From: an uncultured Actinomyces sp.
GTDB taxonomy: Bacteria; Actinomycetota; Actinomycetes; Actinomycetales; Actinomycetaceae
Reading direction: 5' to 3'
NCBI GenBank assembly: GCA_937926195.1
Contig: CALEXZ010000140.1
Span: 1-18,987 of the forward strand
Length of the DNA stretch: 18,987 bases
Shown here: positions 13,024 to 18,987 of the stretch, in pieces
How positions within the stretch are numbered: position 1 is the stretch's first letter
Layout of the letters: each line of letters begins with the position of its first letter
Notes under the pieces: model-generated
The model's input: only the letters and a program-made list of their open reading frames with translations
Database searches by the model: none
What the model was told of the DNA's origin: nothing
Made by a program: the position numbers and the translations under genes

Positions 13024-14034
13024 TCAGTCCGCCAGCAGCGCCCGGGCCGTGTGCACGTCCGTGATGAGCACGTTGACCCAGTGCCCCCGCAGGGCGGCAC
13101 GGATCGCCGCGTGCTTGCGCTCTCCGCCCGCGGCGGCCACCCGGCGCGGGATGAGCCGCAGCCGCTCCAGGTCGGCGCCCACGATGCGCGCGTCGTAGCC
13201 GGTCGACACGTGAGCACCCTCGGCGTCGAAGAAGCGCAGGCACACGTCGCCCACGGCCCCGGCGGCCGCCAGGTCCCGGGTGTCGGCGTCCGTCATCATG
13301 TTGCCGGACTCGCGCAGCAGCGGCGACGGGTCCACGCTGCCGACGCCGACGAGCGCGATCGTCACCGAGGGCAGCAGCTGCATGACCCGGGTGACCGCGG
13401 GGTCCTCGGAGAGCTGCTGCGCCGCGACGGGTGAGCCCAGCACGGCGGGCGAGGGGAAGAAGACGGCCTCGGCGCCCGTCGCCCGGGCCAGCAGGTCGAT
13501 GAGACGGGTGGCCTTGACCTGGACCGCCGGGTGCCCCACGCCCCCGAAGAGCTGGATGACCTTCTTGGCCACCGGCACCCGGAAGTCCGGCAGCTGCTCG
13601 ACCGCCCCCAGCCAGGTGGCGCTCCAGGAGGACAGGCCGATGACGTCACCGCCCGTGAGCGTCGTCTCCAGGTACGTGGCCGCGGCGGCGGAGACGGCCG
13701 CACCGACCTGCGCCTCCTCCTCACCGGAGTCGACGACGATGCACTCGGCCAGGCCGTAGCGCTCCTCGACGCGCTCCTCCAGGGAGGTGTACGTGCCCTC
13801 GGGGGCACTGACCACCGTGCGGACGATGCCCTCCTGGGCGGCGCGCTTGAGCAGGCGCGAGACGCGCGGCTGGGAGATGTGGAGCTCGCGGGCGATGTCG
13901 GTCTGGCGCATACCGAGCTCGTGGTACATGCGGGCGACACGCACAACGAGTCGCAGCTGCGCGGAGTCAGCGCGGGTAGGCAAGTGCAGGTCCTTCTTCT
14001 CAGGCACGGAGCGTACGTGCTGCGCGCTGAGCAT
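13024..14034 (-). CDS. SorC/DeoR-type sugar-binding transcriptional regulator
   Basis: A protein of about 336 residues. The N-terminal helix-turn-helix is VARMYHELGMRQTDIARELHISQPRVSRLLKRAAQEGIV. The rest is the SorC sugar-phosphate-binding domain with VGAAVSAAAATYLETTLTGGDVIGLSSWSATW, VIQLFGGVGHP, ATRLIDLLARATGAE, VGVGSVDPSPLLRESG and a C-terminal AAGGERKHAAIRAALRGHWVNVLITD block. It should bind DNA and respond to a phosphorylated sugar made by the neighbouring kinase route. It lies directly upstream of, and in the same direction as, the mutarotase-kinase pair, so it is the obvious regulator. The start is uncertain: ATG at 14034 is used, but no ribosome-binding site precedes it. GTG at 14076 or an internal GTG near 13998 (before PEKKDLHLP) are alternatives. 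A TATGCT at the ATG itself could be a -10 for the internal start. Confidence 0.88.
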   Translation of the reverse strand: MLSAQHVRSVPEKKDLHLPTRADSAQLRLVVRVARMYHELGMRQTDIARELHISQPRVSRLLKRAAQEGIVRTVVSAPEGTYTSLEERVEERYGLAECIVVDSGEEEAQVGAAVSAAAATYLETTLTGGDVIGLSSWSATWLGAVEQLPDFRVPVAKKVIQLFGGVGHPAVQVKATRLIDLLARATGAEAVFFPSPAVLGSPVAAQQLSEDPAVTRVMQLLPSVTIALVGVGSVDPSPLLRESGNMMTDADTRDLAAAGAVGDVCLRFFDAEGAHVSTGYDARIVGADLERLRLIPRRVAAAGGERKHAAIRAALRGHWVNVLITDVHTARALLAD

Positions 14035-14104
14035 AGATGACCGGAGGGGCTGGCGTGCACCCACCCTGTACGGCACGCCCGCACCGTGACCGGCTCACCG
14101 ACCG

Positions 14105-15391
14105 TCAGGAGCCGTCGTCGCCCTTCGCGGCCCGGGGAGCGGGGTCCTCGCCGGACCCGGAGGCATCCGCCCCGGCCTCAGCGCCCTTCCCGGGCCCGTC
14201 GTATCCGCCCCGCCGCTCACCGCGGATGGCCTCACGCAGGTCCTCGGGCACGGCGTCGTCGATCTCGTCCGGGCCGTCGCCGTCGGGGTCGCGCTCGACC
14301 ACGGTGTGGGGGTCGACGGAGGCCGGGTGCTCCACCGGGGCGTCACCGGCGGACAGGAAGATCCCCACCCAGGCCGAGCGCGGGTCGGAGTCGATGAGCA
14401 CGGCCTTGGCGAAGAGCGTGAGCGGCACCGCCAGGATGGTGCCCAGGGCGCCGATAACACTGGACCAGAACACGAGGGACAGGAAGGTCGTCGTCGTGTT
14501 GAGCCCCACCGCGTCACCGGTGAACTTAGGCTGGATGAGGGACTGGATGACGAAGTTGAGCACGGCGTAGGACACCACCACCCACAGGGCGGTCCAGGGG
14601 CCGGAGTCCACCAGCCCCAGCAGAGCGGGCGGGACGACACCGACGACGAAGCCGATGTTGGGGATGTAGTTGGTGATGAAGGCGAGCACGCCCCACGTGA
14701 CCGCCATCGGCACCCCGAGGAAGCCCAGGGCCACGACGTCAAGGACGGCCACGATGAGACCGAAGATCGTCGACACCAGCCAGTAGGAGCGCACCGACTG
14801 GGCGAAGCCCGCCAGGCCCGAGGCGAGACCGGGCTTGAGCTCGACCAGGGCGGTGGCCCGCACCTCGATGCGGGACATGTCGAACATGAGGAACATGACG
14901 GTCATGGCCATGATCATGAGGATCGAGCCGGCGGAGGTCACCTGCCCCATGAGGCCCTGAGCGAGGTCCACCACGCGGCTGGTGGAGACCATGGAGGACA
15001 TCTGGTCCAGCAGCGTGTCCTGCTCGATGCCCAGCTTGACGAGCAGCTGCTGGAGCTGCTCCCAGATCTGCTGGAACTTGCCCGCGTACCTCGGCAGCGT
15101 CTCGACGAGCTGGGCGACGGCCACGCCCAGCGCCACGAACATGCCGATGACGAAGGCGTAGATGATGAAGATGGCAGCCGTCGCGGAGACGGGGCGCGGC
15201 ACCCGGTGGCGCGAGGCCCAGGACACGAGCGGGCGCACCGTGAGCACGAGCGTCAGCGCGAAGAAGGCCGGCCCGAGGAGGTTGCGCACGAAGTAGATGC
15301 CGGCGCAGCCGATGACAAGGGCGGCCGTCGTCAGGGCGAGGGTCTCACCCTGGGTGCGGCGGCTCACAGCAGGCTCCAGGTTCTGGCTCAT
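14105..15391 (-). CDS. AI-2E (PerM/UPF0118) family membrane protein
   Basis: A 428-residue polytopic protein. An N-terminal pair of helices (LALTTAALVIGCAGIYFVRNLLGPAFFALTLVLTVRPLV) is followed by a helix, a long cytoplasmic-type amphipathic stretch (about 105-165, LPRYAGKFQQIWEQLQQLLVKLG) and further helices. The family signature FITNYIPNIGFVVGVVPPALLGL and the SLIQPKFTGDAVGLNTTTTFLSLVFW block are clear. The last ~75 residues are an acidic, Gly/Asp/Glu-rich tail that looks disordered. Members have been linked to autoinducer-2 export or Na+(Li+)/H+ antiport, and most are uncharacterised; no substrate is assigned. The ATG at 15391 follows CAGGAT by 7 nt with no ribosome-binding site, so it may be leaderless. 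It is followed 70 nt later by the SorC gene on the same strand. Confidence 0.88.
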   Translation of the reverse strand: MSQNLEPAVSRRTQGETLALTTAALVIGCAGIYFVRNLLGPAFFALTLVLTVRPLVSWASRHRVPRPVSATAAIFIIYAFVIGMFVALGVAVAQLVETLPRYAGKFQQIWEQLQQLLVKLGIEQDTLLDQMSSMVSTSRVVDLAQGLMGQVTSAGSILMIMAMTVMFLMFDMSRIEVRATALVELKPGLASGLAGFAQSVRSYWLVSTIFGLIVAVLDVVALGFLGVPMAVTWGVLAFITNYIPNIGFVVGVVPPALLGLVDSGPWTALWVVVSYAVLNFVIQSLIQPKFTGDAVGLNTTTTFLSLVFWSSVIGALGTILAVPLTLFAKAVLIDSDPRSAWVGIFLSAGDAPVEHPASVDPHTVVERDPDGDGPDEIDDAVPEDLREAIRGERRGGYDGPGKGAEAGADASGSGEDPAPRAAKGDDGS

Positions 15392-15398
15392 GCGGGCG

Positions 15399-15404
15399 AT
15401 CCTG
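15399..15404 (-). promoter_or_regulatory. -10-like CAGGAT, probable leaderless start of the AI-2E family gene
   Basis: CAGGAT on the minus strand ends 7 nt before the ATG at 15391, and no ribosome-binding site lies between. The layout copies that at 2368-2382. No clear -35 is seen. Confidence 0.4.
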
Positions 15405-15411
15405 TCACGTG

Positions 15412-15438
15412 CTCGGGCCCCGGTGCCTCAGCCCCGAG
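15412..15438 (-). terminator. Possible hairpin after the receiver gene
   Basis: CTCGGG (15412-15417) can pair with CCCGAG (15433-15438) across a 15-nt GC-rich loop, just past the receiver stop codon. It is short and has no T-tract, so support is weak. Confidence 0.25.
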
Positions 15439-15450
15439 GATGAGTCGTGC

Positions 15451-15921
15451 TCAGCGCAGCATCTCCATGGCGCGCGCCCCGTCCAGGGCCCGCAGGTGCG
15501 GCAGCGGGTCCATGCCGGTGACGAGCACGAAGTCGGTGAGCTGGTCGCGCACCACCGCCTGCAGGTCCTGGGGCCGCCAGGGCTTGGCCACGTAGTGGTC
15601 GAGGCCCGCCTCGTTGACGGCGCGGATCGTGTCGGCCTGGTCCGCCTGACCGGTGACCAGGACCTTGCGGGCCACGGCGGTGCGCTCGTCCTCCTCCATG
15701 GCGATGAGCATGTCCACGCCGGTGGTGCCGGGCATACGGTGGTCCGCCAGGACGAGGGCGAGGACGTCGCCGTCGTCCTCCACCTCGGCGACGACCTCCC
15801 AGGCGTCCTCGACGTCCTCGGCGGGCTCGATGCGGACGACGTCGGCGAAGGGCGCCAGGTCCCCGACGACGGCGTCGCGGACCTCGGGCTCGTCGTCGAC
15901 GACGAGGATGGTGAGCTTCAT
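15451..15921 (-). CDS. Stand-alone CheY-like response regulator receiver
   Basis: A 156-residue receiver-domain protein. The acidic pocket is VDDE (Asp9, Asp10, Glu11), the phospho-acceptor is Asp60 in LVLADHRMPGTTG, and the switch residues are Thr90 (LVTGQ) and Lys113 (AKPWRP). All are intact, so it should accept phosphate. After the receiver (about 1-125) there is only a short C-terminal extension with no recognisable DNA-binding or enzymatic domain, so output must be by protein contact or phosphotransfer. Its ATG overlaps the stop of the sensor kinase gene (ATGA, 15918-15921), which makes that kinase its likely partner. It is the last gene of the transporter-kinase-receiver operon. Confidence 0.9.
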   Translation of the reverse strand: MKLTILVVDDEPEVRDAVVGDLAPFADVVRIEPAEDVEDAWEVVAEVEDDGDVLALVLADHRMPGTTGVDMLIAMEEDERTAVARKVLVTGQADQADTIRAVNEAGLDHYVAKPWRPQDLQAVVRDQLTDFVLVTGMDPLPHLRALDGARAMEMLR

Positions 15922-17918
15922 GGCTCCTCCTTGGGGTCAGGGCGCTGGGCGCCGGTGGTGGTCGGCAGGACGACCCGCACGCAGGTGCGCCCGGGCCGGG
16001 AGCTGACGTCGATCGTGCCCCCGTGGGCGTCGATGACCGCCTTGGCCAGGCCCATGCCCAGGCCGAGGCCGAAGCGGACCTTGCCGTGGTTGGTGGTGAA
16101 GCGCGGCTCGAAGATGCGCGGCAGGGTCTGGGGGTCGATGCCGGGCCCGTTGTCGACGACGTCGACGCGCACCCCCGCCGCCTCGGCCACGACGCGCACG
16201 GTGACCTCCGGGTGCAGCTCGAGCCCCTGCGCCTGGGCGTCCTTGACGGCGCCGGACAGGGCGTCGGCCGCGTTGGACAGGATGTTGGTCCACACCTGGG
16301 CGAGCTCGCCGGCCCGCCCGGGCACCGTGGGCACGTCGTCGTAGACGCGCTCGATCTCGACGCCGCGCAGGCGGTGGGCCGTGAGCCTCAGGGAGTCCTC
16401 CAGGACCTCGCGCACGTCGACGTCCTGCTCAAGCTCGCCCTCGGGGCGCACGTAGGTCGACAGGGAGGCCACGAGGGCGCGGATCCGCTCGGTTGCGGTG
16501 ACGACGTTGCGCTCCTCGCGACCGATGGAGGCGGCCGCGAGCGCCGCCTCCAGCCGCGCCGGGTCGGCGACGAGGGCACGCACCTCCTGGGGGCGCGTGT
16601 CCTGGTCCATCCCGAGGGTGACCAGGCGCCGGGCGAGCTCGCGGTCACCGACGACGCCCTCCAGGGCGCGGCGCGCGGCCCGCTCCTCGCGGGTGGAGAC
16701 CGCCGAGCGGGTGCGGGCGGCCGTCACGGTCTCGCCGATGAGACGCCCCTGGGGGTGGGTGGCCAGGATGGTGGCGAGGTCGGAGCGCAGGTGGTCGTTG
16801 GCGCGCTCCAGGGCGGCCACCGGGTTGTTGAGCTCGTGGGCGACCCCGGCGGCGAGCTCGCCCAGGGTGGCGAAGCGCTCCTGGGCGAGCAGCTCCAGGC
16901 GGGCCTGCTCCAGGGCCTCCAGGGCCTCCTGGGTGGCGGCCCGCTGCGCCTCGACGGCGGCGGCCAGCTCGATCTTCTCCACCTGGAGGATCTCGGAGCG
17001 CGACAGTCGCTTGGTCAGGGAGGAGATGAGCAGGGCCGCGAGGATCTGCTCCGTCTGCGGGTTCTCCTTCAGGGCCCGGTCGAGCTGCTCGATGGACAGC
17101 AGGATGAGCTCGACGTCGGTGGTAGTGGTGGCGGTGACGTAGGCGTGCCCCCGGTCGGCCAGGGAGACGAGGCCGACGATGCGCCCCGTGGTGGCGTGGT
17201 GGAGAATGACCTCGCCGACGGGGGTGTCGCGGGTGAGGGCGACGGAGCCGGAGAGGACGACGCCGACGGCGTCGACGGGCTGACCCTGGTGGGTCAGGCG
17301 CACCCCGGCGGGCAGCTGGAGGCGCGGGCGCGGACCGAGGACCTTCTCGCAGGCGGCGACGAACTCCTCGGTGAGCCGGTCGGTGGAGTGGGACAGGGCC
17401 TCGATGAGGGGGGCGTGGCCGACGCCGACCGTGTCCTCGGTGCCCAGCCGGCTCGTGCGGTCGTCGTCGGGACGGTTGTCACGCATCCACCGGCTCAGCT
17501 GGGCGGCGGCACGGAACTCGATGGCGCCGGGACGCCAGGGCACGGCGATGACCTCGCACACGAGGTCGGTGTCGAAGGCACGGCCGATGCCGGTCAGGGC
17601 GGTGCGCTCGGTGAGCAGGGCCAGACGGGAGGTGGACAGCGCCCGGTGGCCGGACAGGATCGCGGCGACGTCGTCGAGGCGGCCGACCTCGTCGGTGGCG
17701 AAGATGACGGCGACGTCACCGACCCGGGCCGCCTCGCTCCCCTCGACCAGGGCGACGAGCTCGTCGATGGAGCGCAGGCGCTCCACGTTGGCGACGACGC
17801 CGACGGCCCGTCGCGCCTCGTGGGCGACCTGCCCGCCGACCATGCCCGGCGAGATGACGGCGACGGTGATGGGCGTGCCGGTGAGGACGGTGCCCTGCAC
17901 GCCTCCCGGGGTGCTCAC
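15918..17918 (-). CDS. Soluble sensor histidine kinase with pseudo-receiver and CRP-like (cNMP-fold) domains
   Basis: A 666-residue protein without membrane segments. Residues about 15-145 look like a degenerate receiver: the acid pair is replaced by ISPG and the switch Lys position reads AVPWRP, where the partner receiver has AKPWRP. About 195-305 is a cyclic-nucleotide-binding-fold domain (PAGVRLTHQGQPVDAVGVVLSGSVAL), but the phosphate-binding cassette (GLVSLADRGHAYVTA) lacks the usual GE and RxA, so cAMP binding is doubtful. A coiled coil (about 310-350) leads to the H-box GVAHELNNPVAAL (His361). The ATPase domain has NILSNAADAL (N-box), DNGPGID (589-595), the FEPRFTTN block and GLGLGMGL (617-624). 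The catalytic residues look intact. The GTG at 17918 overlaps the transporter stop by 4 nt, and its own stop overlaps the receiver start. The likely signal is linked to the co-encoded transporter, by inference. Confidence 0.9.
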   Translation of the reverse strand: MSTPGGVQGTVLTGTPITVAVISPGMVGGQVAHEARRAVGVVANVERLRSIDELVALVEGSEAARVGDVAVIFATDEVGRLDDVAAILSGHRALSTSRLALLTERTALTGIGRAFDTDLVCEVIAVPWRPGAIEFRAAAQLSRWMRDNRPDDDRTSRLGTEDTVGVGHAPLIEALSHSTDRLTEEFVAACEKVLGPRPRLQLPAGVRLTHQGQPVDAVGVVLSGSVALTRDTPVGEVILHHATTGRIVGLVSLADRGHAYVTATTTTDVELILLSIEQLDRALKENPQTEQILAALLISSLTKRLSRSEILQVEKIELAAAVEAQRAATQEALEALEQARLELLAQERFATLGELAAGVAHELNNPVAALERANDHLRSDLATILATHPQGRLIGETVTAARTRSAVSTREERAARRALEGVVGDRELARRLVTLGMDQDTRPQEVRALVADPARLEAALAAASIGREERNVVTATERIRALVASLSTYVRPEGELEQDVDVREVLEDSLRLTAHRLRGVEIERVYDDVPTVPGRAGELAQVWTNILSNAADALSGAVKDAQAQGLELHPEVTVRVVAEAAGVRVDVVDNGPGIDPQTLPRIFEPRFTTNHGKVRFGLGLGMGLAKAVIDAHGGTIDVSSRPGRTCVRVVLPTTTGAQRPDPKEEP

Positions 17919-18987
17919 AGCAGCCCCATCGCGCCCCAGACCACGGGCATGAGCAGCACGAGGAGGACCGTGCCGACGACACCGATGATGACTCCGACCT
18001 TCGCCATGTCCGCGGTGGTGACCTCGCCGGTCGCGTAGGCGATGGCGTTGGGGGGCGTGGAGATCGGCAGGCTCATGCCCAGCGAGCAGGCCAGGGCGAG
18101 GACGACGGCGATGGTCACGGGCTCAAGCCCGTCGATGCCGGTGGCCAGGCCCATCGCCAGCGGGATGAGGAGGTTGGAGGCGGCCGAGTGGCTGATGACG
18201 TTGGACATGCCCAGGCCCAGCGCCCCCATGACGATGACGACGATGAGGGCCGGCATGGCGCCCCAGTCGAAGAGGCTGAGGATCCAGGCGTCCAGACCGG
18301 TGGCGCCCACGCCGTCGCCCAGGGCGATGCCGCCGGCGACGAGCCACAGGACGGGCCAGGACAGCCTGCCGAGGTCGTCACCGCCCATGACCTTGGTGAC
18401 GAGCAGGGCGACGACGGCGAGGAAGCCGACGACGTTGGCGTTGATCCCGTGCAGGGACTCGGTCATCCACAGCAGGATGACGCCGCCGGCGATGACGTAG
18501 AAGGTGACGGCCTTGCCACCGGTGTCCCACGAGGCCTTCATGTCGAGCTCGATGCCCAGGCCCTTGGGGATGAACATGGCGATGAGCAGCAGCCACGCGC
18601 CGACGAGGATGATGACCATGAGGGGCACGGCCATGACCATCCACGTGGCGAAGGAGATGTGGATGTCGCGCTCGGCCAGGGCGCCCAGGGCGATGGCGTT
18701 GGGGGGCGTGCCCACGGGCGTGCCGATGCCGCCGACGTTGGCCGCCACGGGGATCGACAGGGCCAGGCCGGTGCGCGGCCTGCCGGAGGGCAGGGCGCCG
18801 AGGATGGGGATGATGACGGCGAACATGGTGGCCGTCGTCGCCGTGTTCGACATGAACATGCTCAGCAGGGCGGTGATGACCATGAGGCCCAGGACGGTGG
18901 TGCGCGCCGACCCGGTGAAGGGCTTGATGAGGACGGCGGCGAGGTTCTTGTCCAGGTGGTACTTGGCGGCGCCGTCGGCGATGAGGA
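17915..18987 (-). CDS. SLC13/DASS-family carboxylate transporter, 5' end off window
   Basis: The C-terminal ~357 residues of a divalent anion:Na+ symporter family protein; the start lies beyond the right edge. The reading frame stays open to 18987 (visible start ...LIADGAAKYHLDKNLAAVL). The two family repeats are seen: MSNTATTATMFAVIIPIL with GTPVGTPPNAIALG (first SNT and TPPN hairpin), and GMSNVISHSAASNLLIPLA with LPISTPPNAIAYATG (second). About nine hydrophobic segments are visible. Members import dicarboxylates or citrate (succinate, malate, fumarate) or sulfate in the plasma membrane; the substrate cannot be fixed from the sequence. Its TGA overlaps the GTG of the sensor kinase by 4 nt, so the three genes are translationally coupled. 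Confidence 0.9.
   Translation of the reverse strand, partial: LIADGAAKYHLDKNLAAVLIKPFTGSARTTVLGLMVITALLSMFMSNTATTATMFAVIIPILGALPSGRPRTGLALSIPVAANVGGIGTPVGTPPNAIALGALAERDIHISFATWMVMAVPLMVIILVGAWLLLIAMFIPKGLGIELDMKASWDTGGKAVTFYVIAGGVILLWMTESLHGINANVVGFLAVVALLVTKVMGGDDLGRLSWPVLWLVAGGIALGDGVGATGLDAWILSLFDWGAMPALIVVIVMGALGLGMSNVISHSAASNLLIPLAMGLATGIDGLEPVTIAVVLALACSLGMSLPISTPPNAIAYATGEVTTADMAKVGVIIGVVGTVLLVLLMPVVWGAMGLL

Noticed and set aside
16023..18038. 671-residue open frame on the + strand opposite the sensor kinase
   Set aside because: It is the antisense of a kinase with clear H, N, G1 and G2 boxes. Its composition (Gly/Asp/Gln/Arg-rich, no motifs) is that of a high-GC shadow frame.
1..18987. 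CRISPR arrays, tRNA or rRNA genes, prophage or defence systems
   Set aside because: I saw no regularly spaced short repeats, no tRNA-like cloverleaf or rRNA segments, and no phage or defence-type protein motifs. Covariance-model scans were not possible.

Overview
The window is very GC-rich, with almost every third codon position G or C. It shows actinobacterial habits: GTG starts, 4-nt stop/start overlaps, likely leaderless promoters, and a LARTG-type wall anchor. Gene content and similarity to proteins I know point to an Actinomyces-like member of the Actinomycetales. This placement is inference; no rRNA or marker gene is present.

Layout, left to right. (1) 1-833: decayed IS110-family transposase, frame broken several times, running off the left edge. 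(2) 894-2279 (-): CycA-type D-serine/D-alanine/glycine permease, divergent from (3) a + strand operon 2382-5529: a DUF2079 membrane protein, two fused-by-overlap FluC/CrcB fluoride-channel subunits, and a membrane-anchored DsbA-like thioredoxin-fold protein. (4) 5862-9731 (+): a large secreted, wall-anchored type I pullulanase with its own promoter and a CTGCAAG-N3-CTTGCAG operator. It is bracketed by two copies of a ~74-bp near-perfect palindrome (5573-5645, 9776-9850). (5) 9877-11141 (-): relic of a split-transketolase operon. The C-terminal subunit is intact, but the N-terminal subunit is reduced to its last ~60 residues, fused behind an unrelated membrane-spanning N-terminus. (6) 11527-14034 (-): ribokinase-like kinase, FucU/RbsD-type mutarotase and SorC-family regulator, a pentose/deoxyhexose handling unit. 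(7) 14105-15391 (-): AI-2E/PerM-family membrane protein. (8) 15451-18987 (-): a tightly overlapped operon read right to left: SLC13/DASS dicarboxylate-type transporter (running off the right edge), a soluble histidine kinase with pseudo-receiver and CRP-like sensor domains, and a stand-alone CheY-like receiver.

How it works together. The sugar genes form a carbohydrate island. Pullulanase debranches starch or glycogen at the cell surface; the mutarotase, kinase and transketolase would feed a sugar into the pentose-phosphate pool, but that route looks broken by a deletion in the transketolase operon. The transporter-kinase-receiver operon reads as a self-contained carboxylate uptake/sensing module with no DNA-binding output in view.

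The points most worth following up are these: the two FluC subunits have lost opposite members of the pore phenylalanine pair, which predicts a heterodimer with one live pore; the palindrome pair shows compensatory base changes; the transketolase chimera kept a ribosome-binding site and frame; and the transporter/pseudo-receiver kinase/receiver operon has an unusual architecture.
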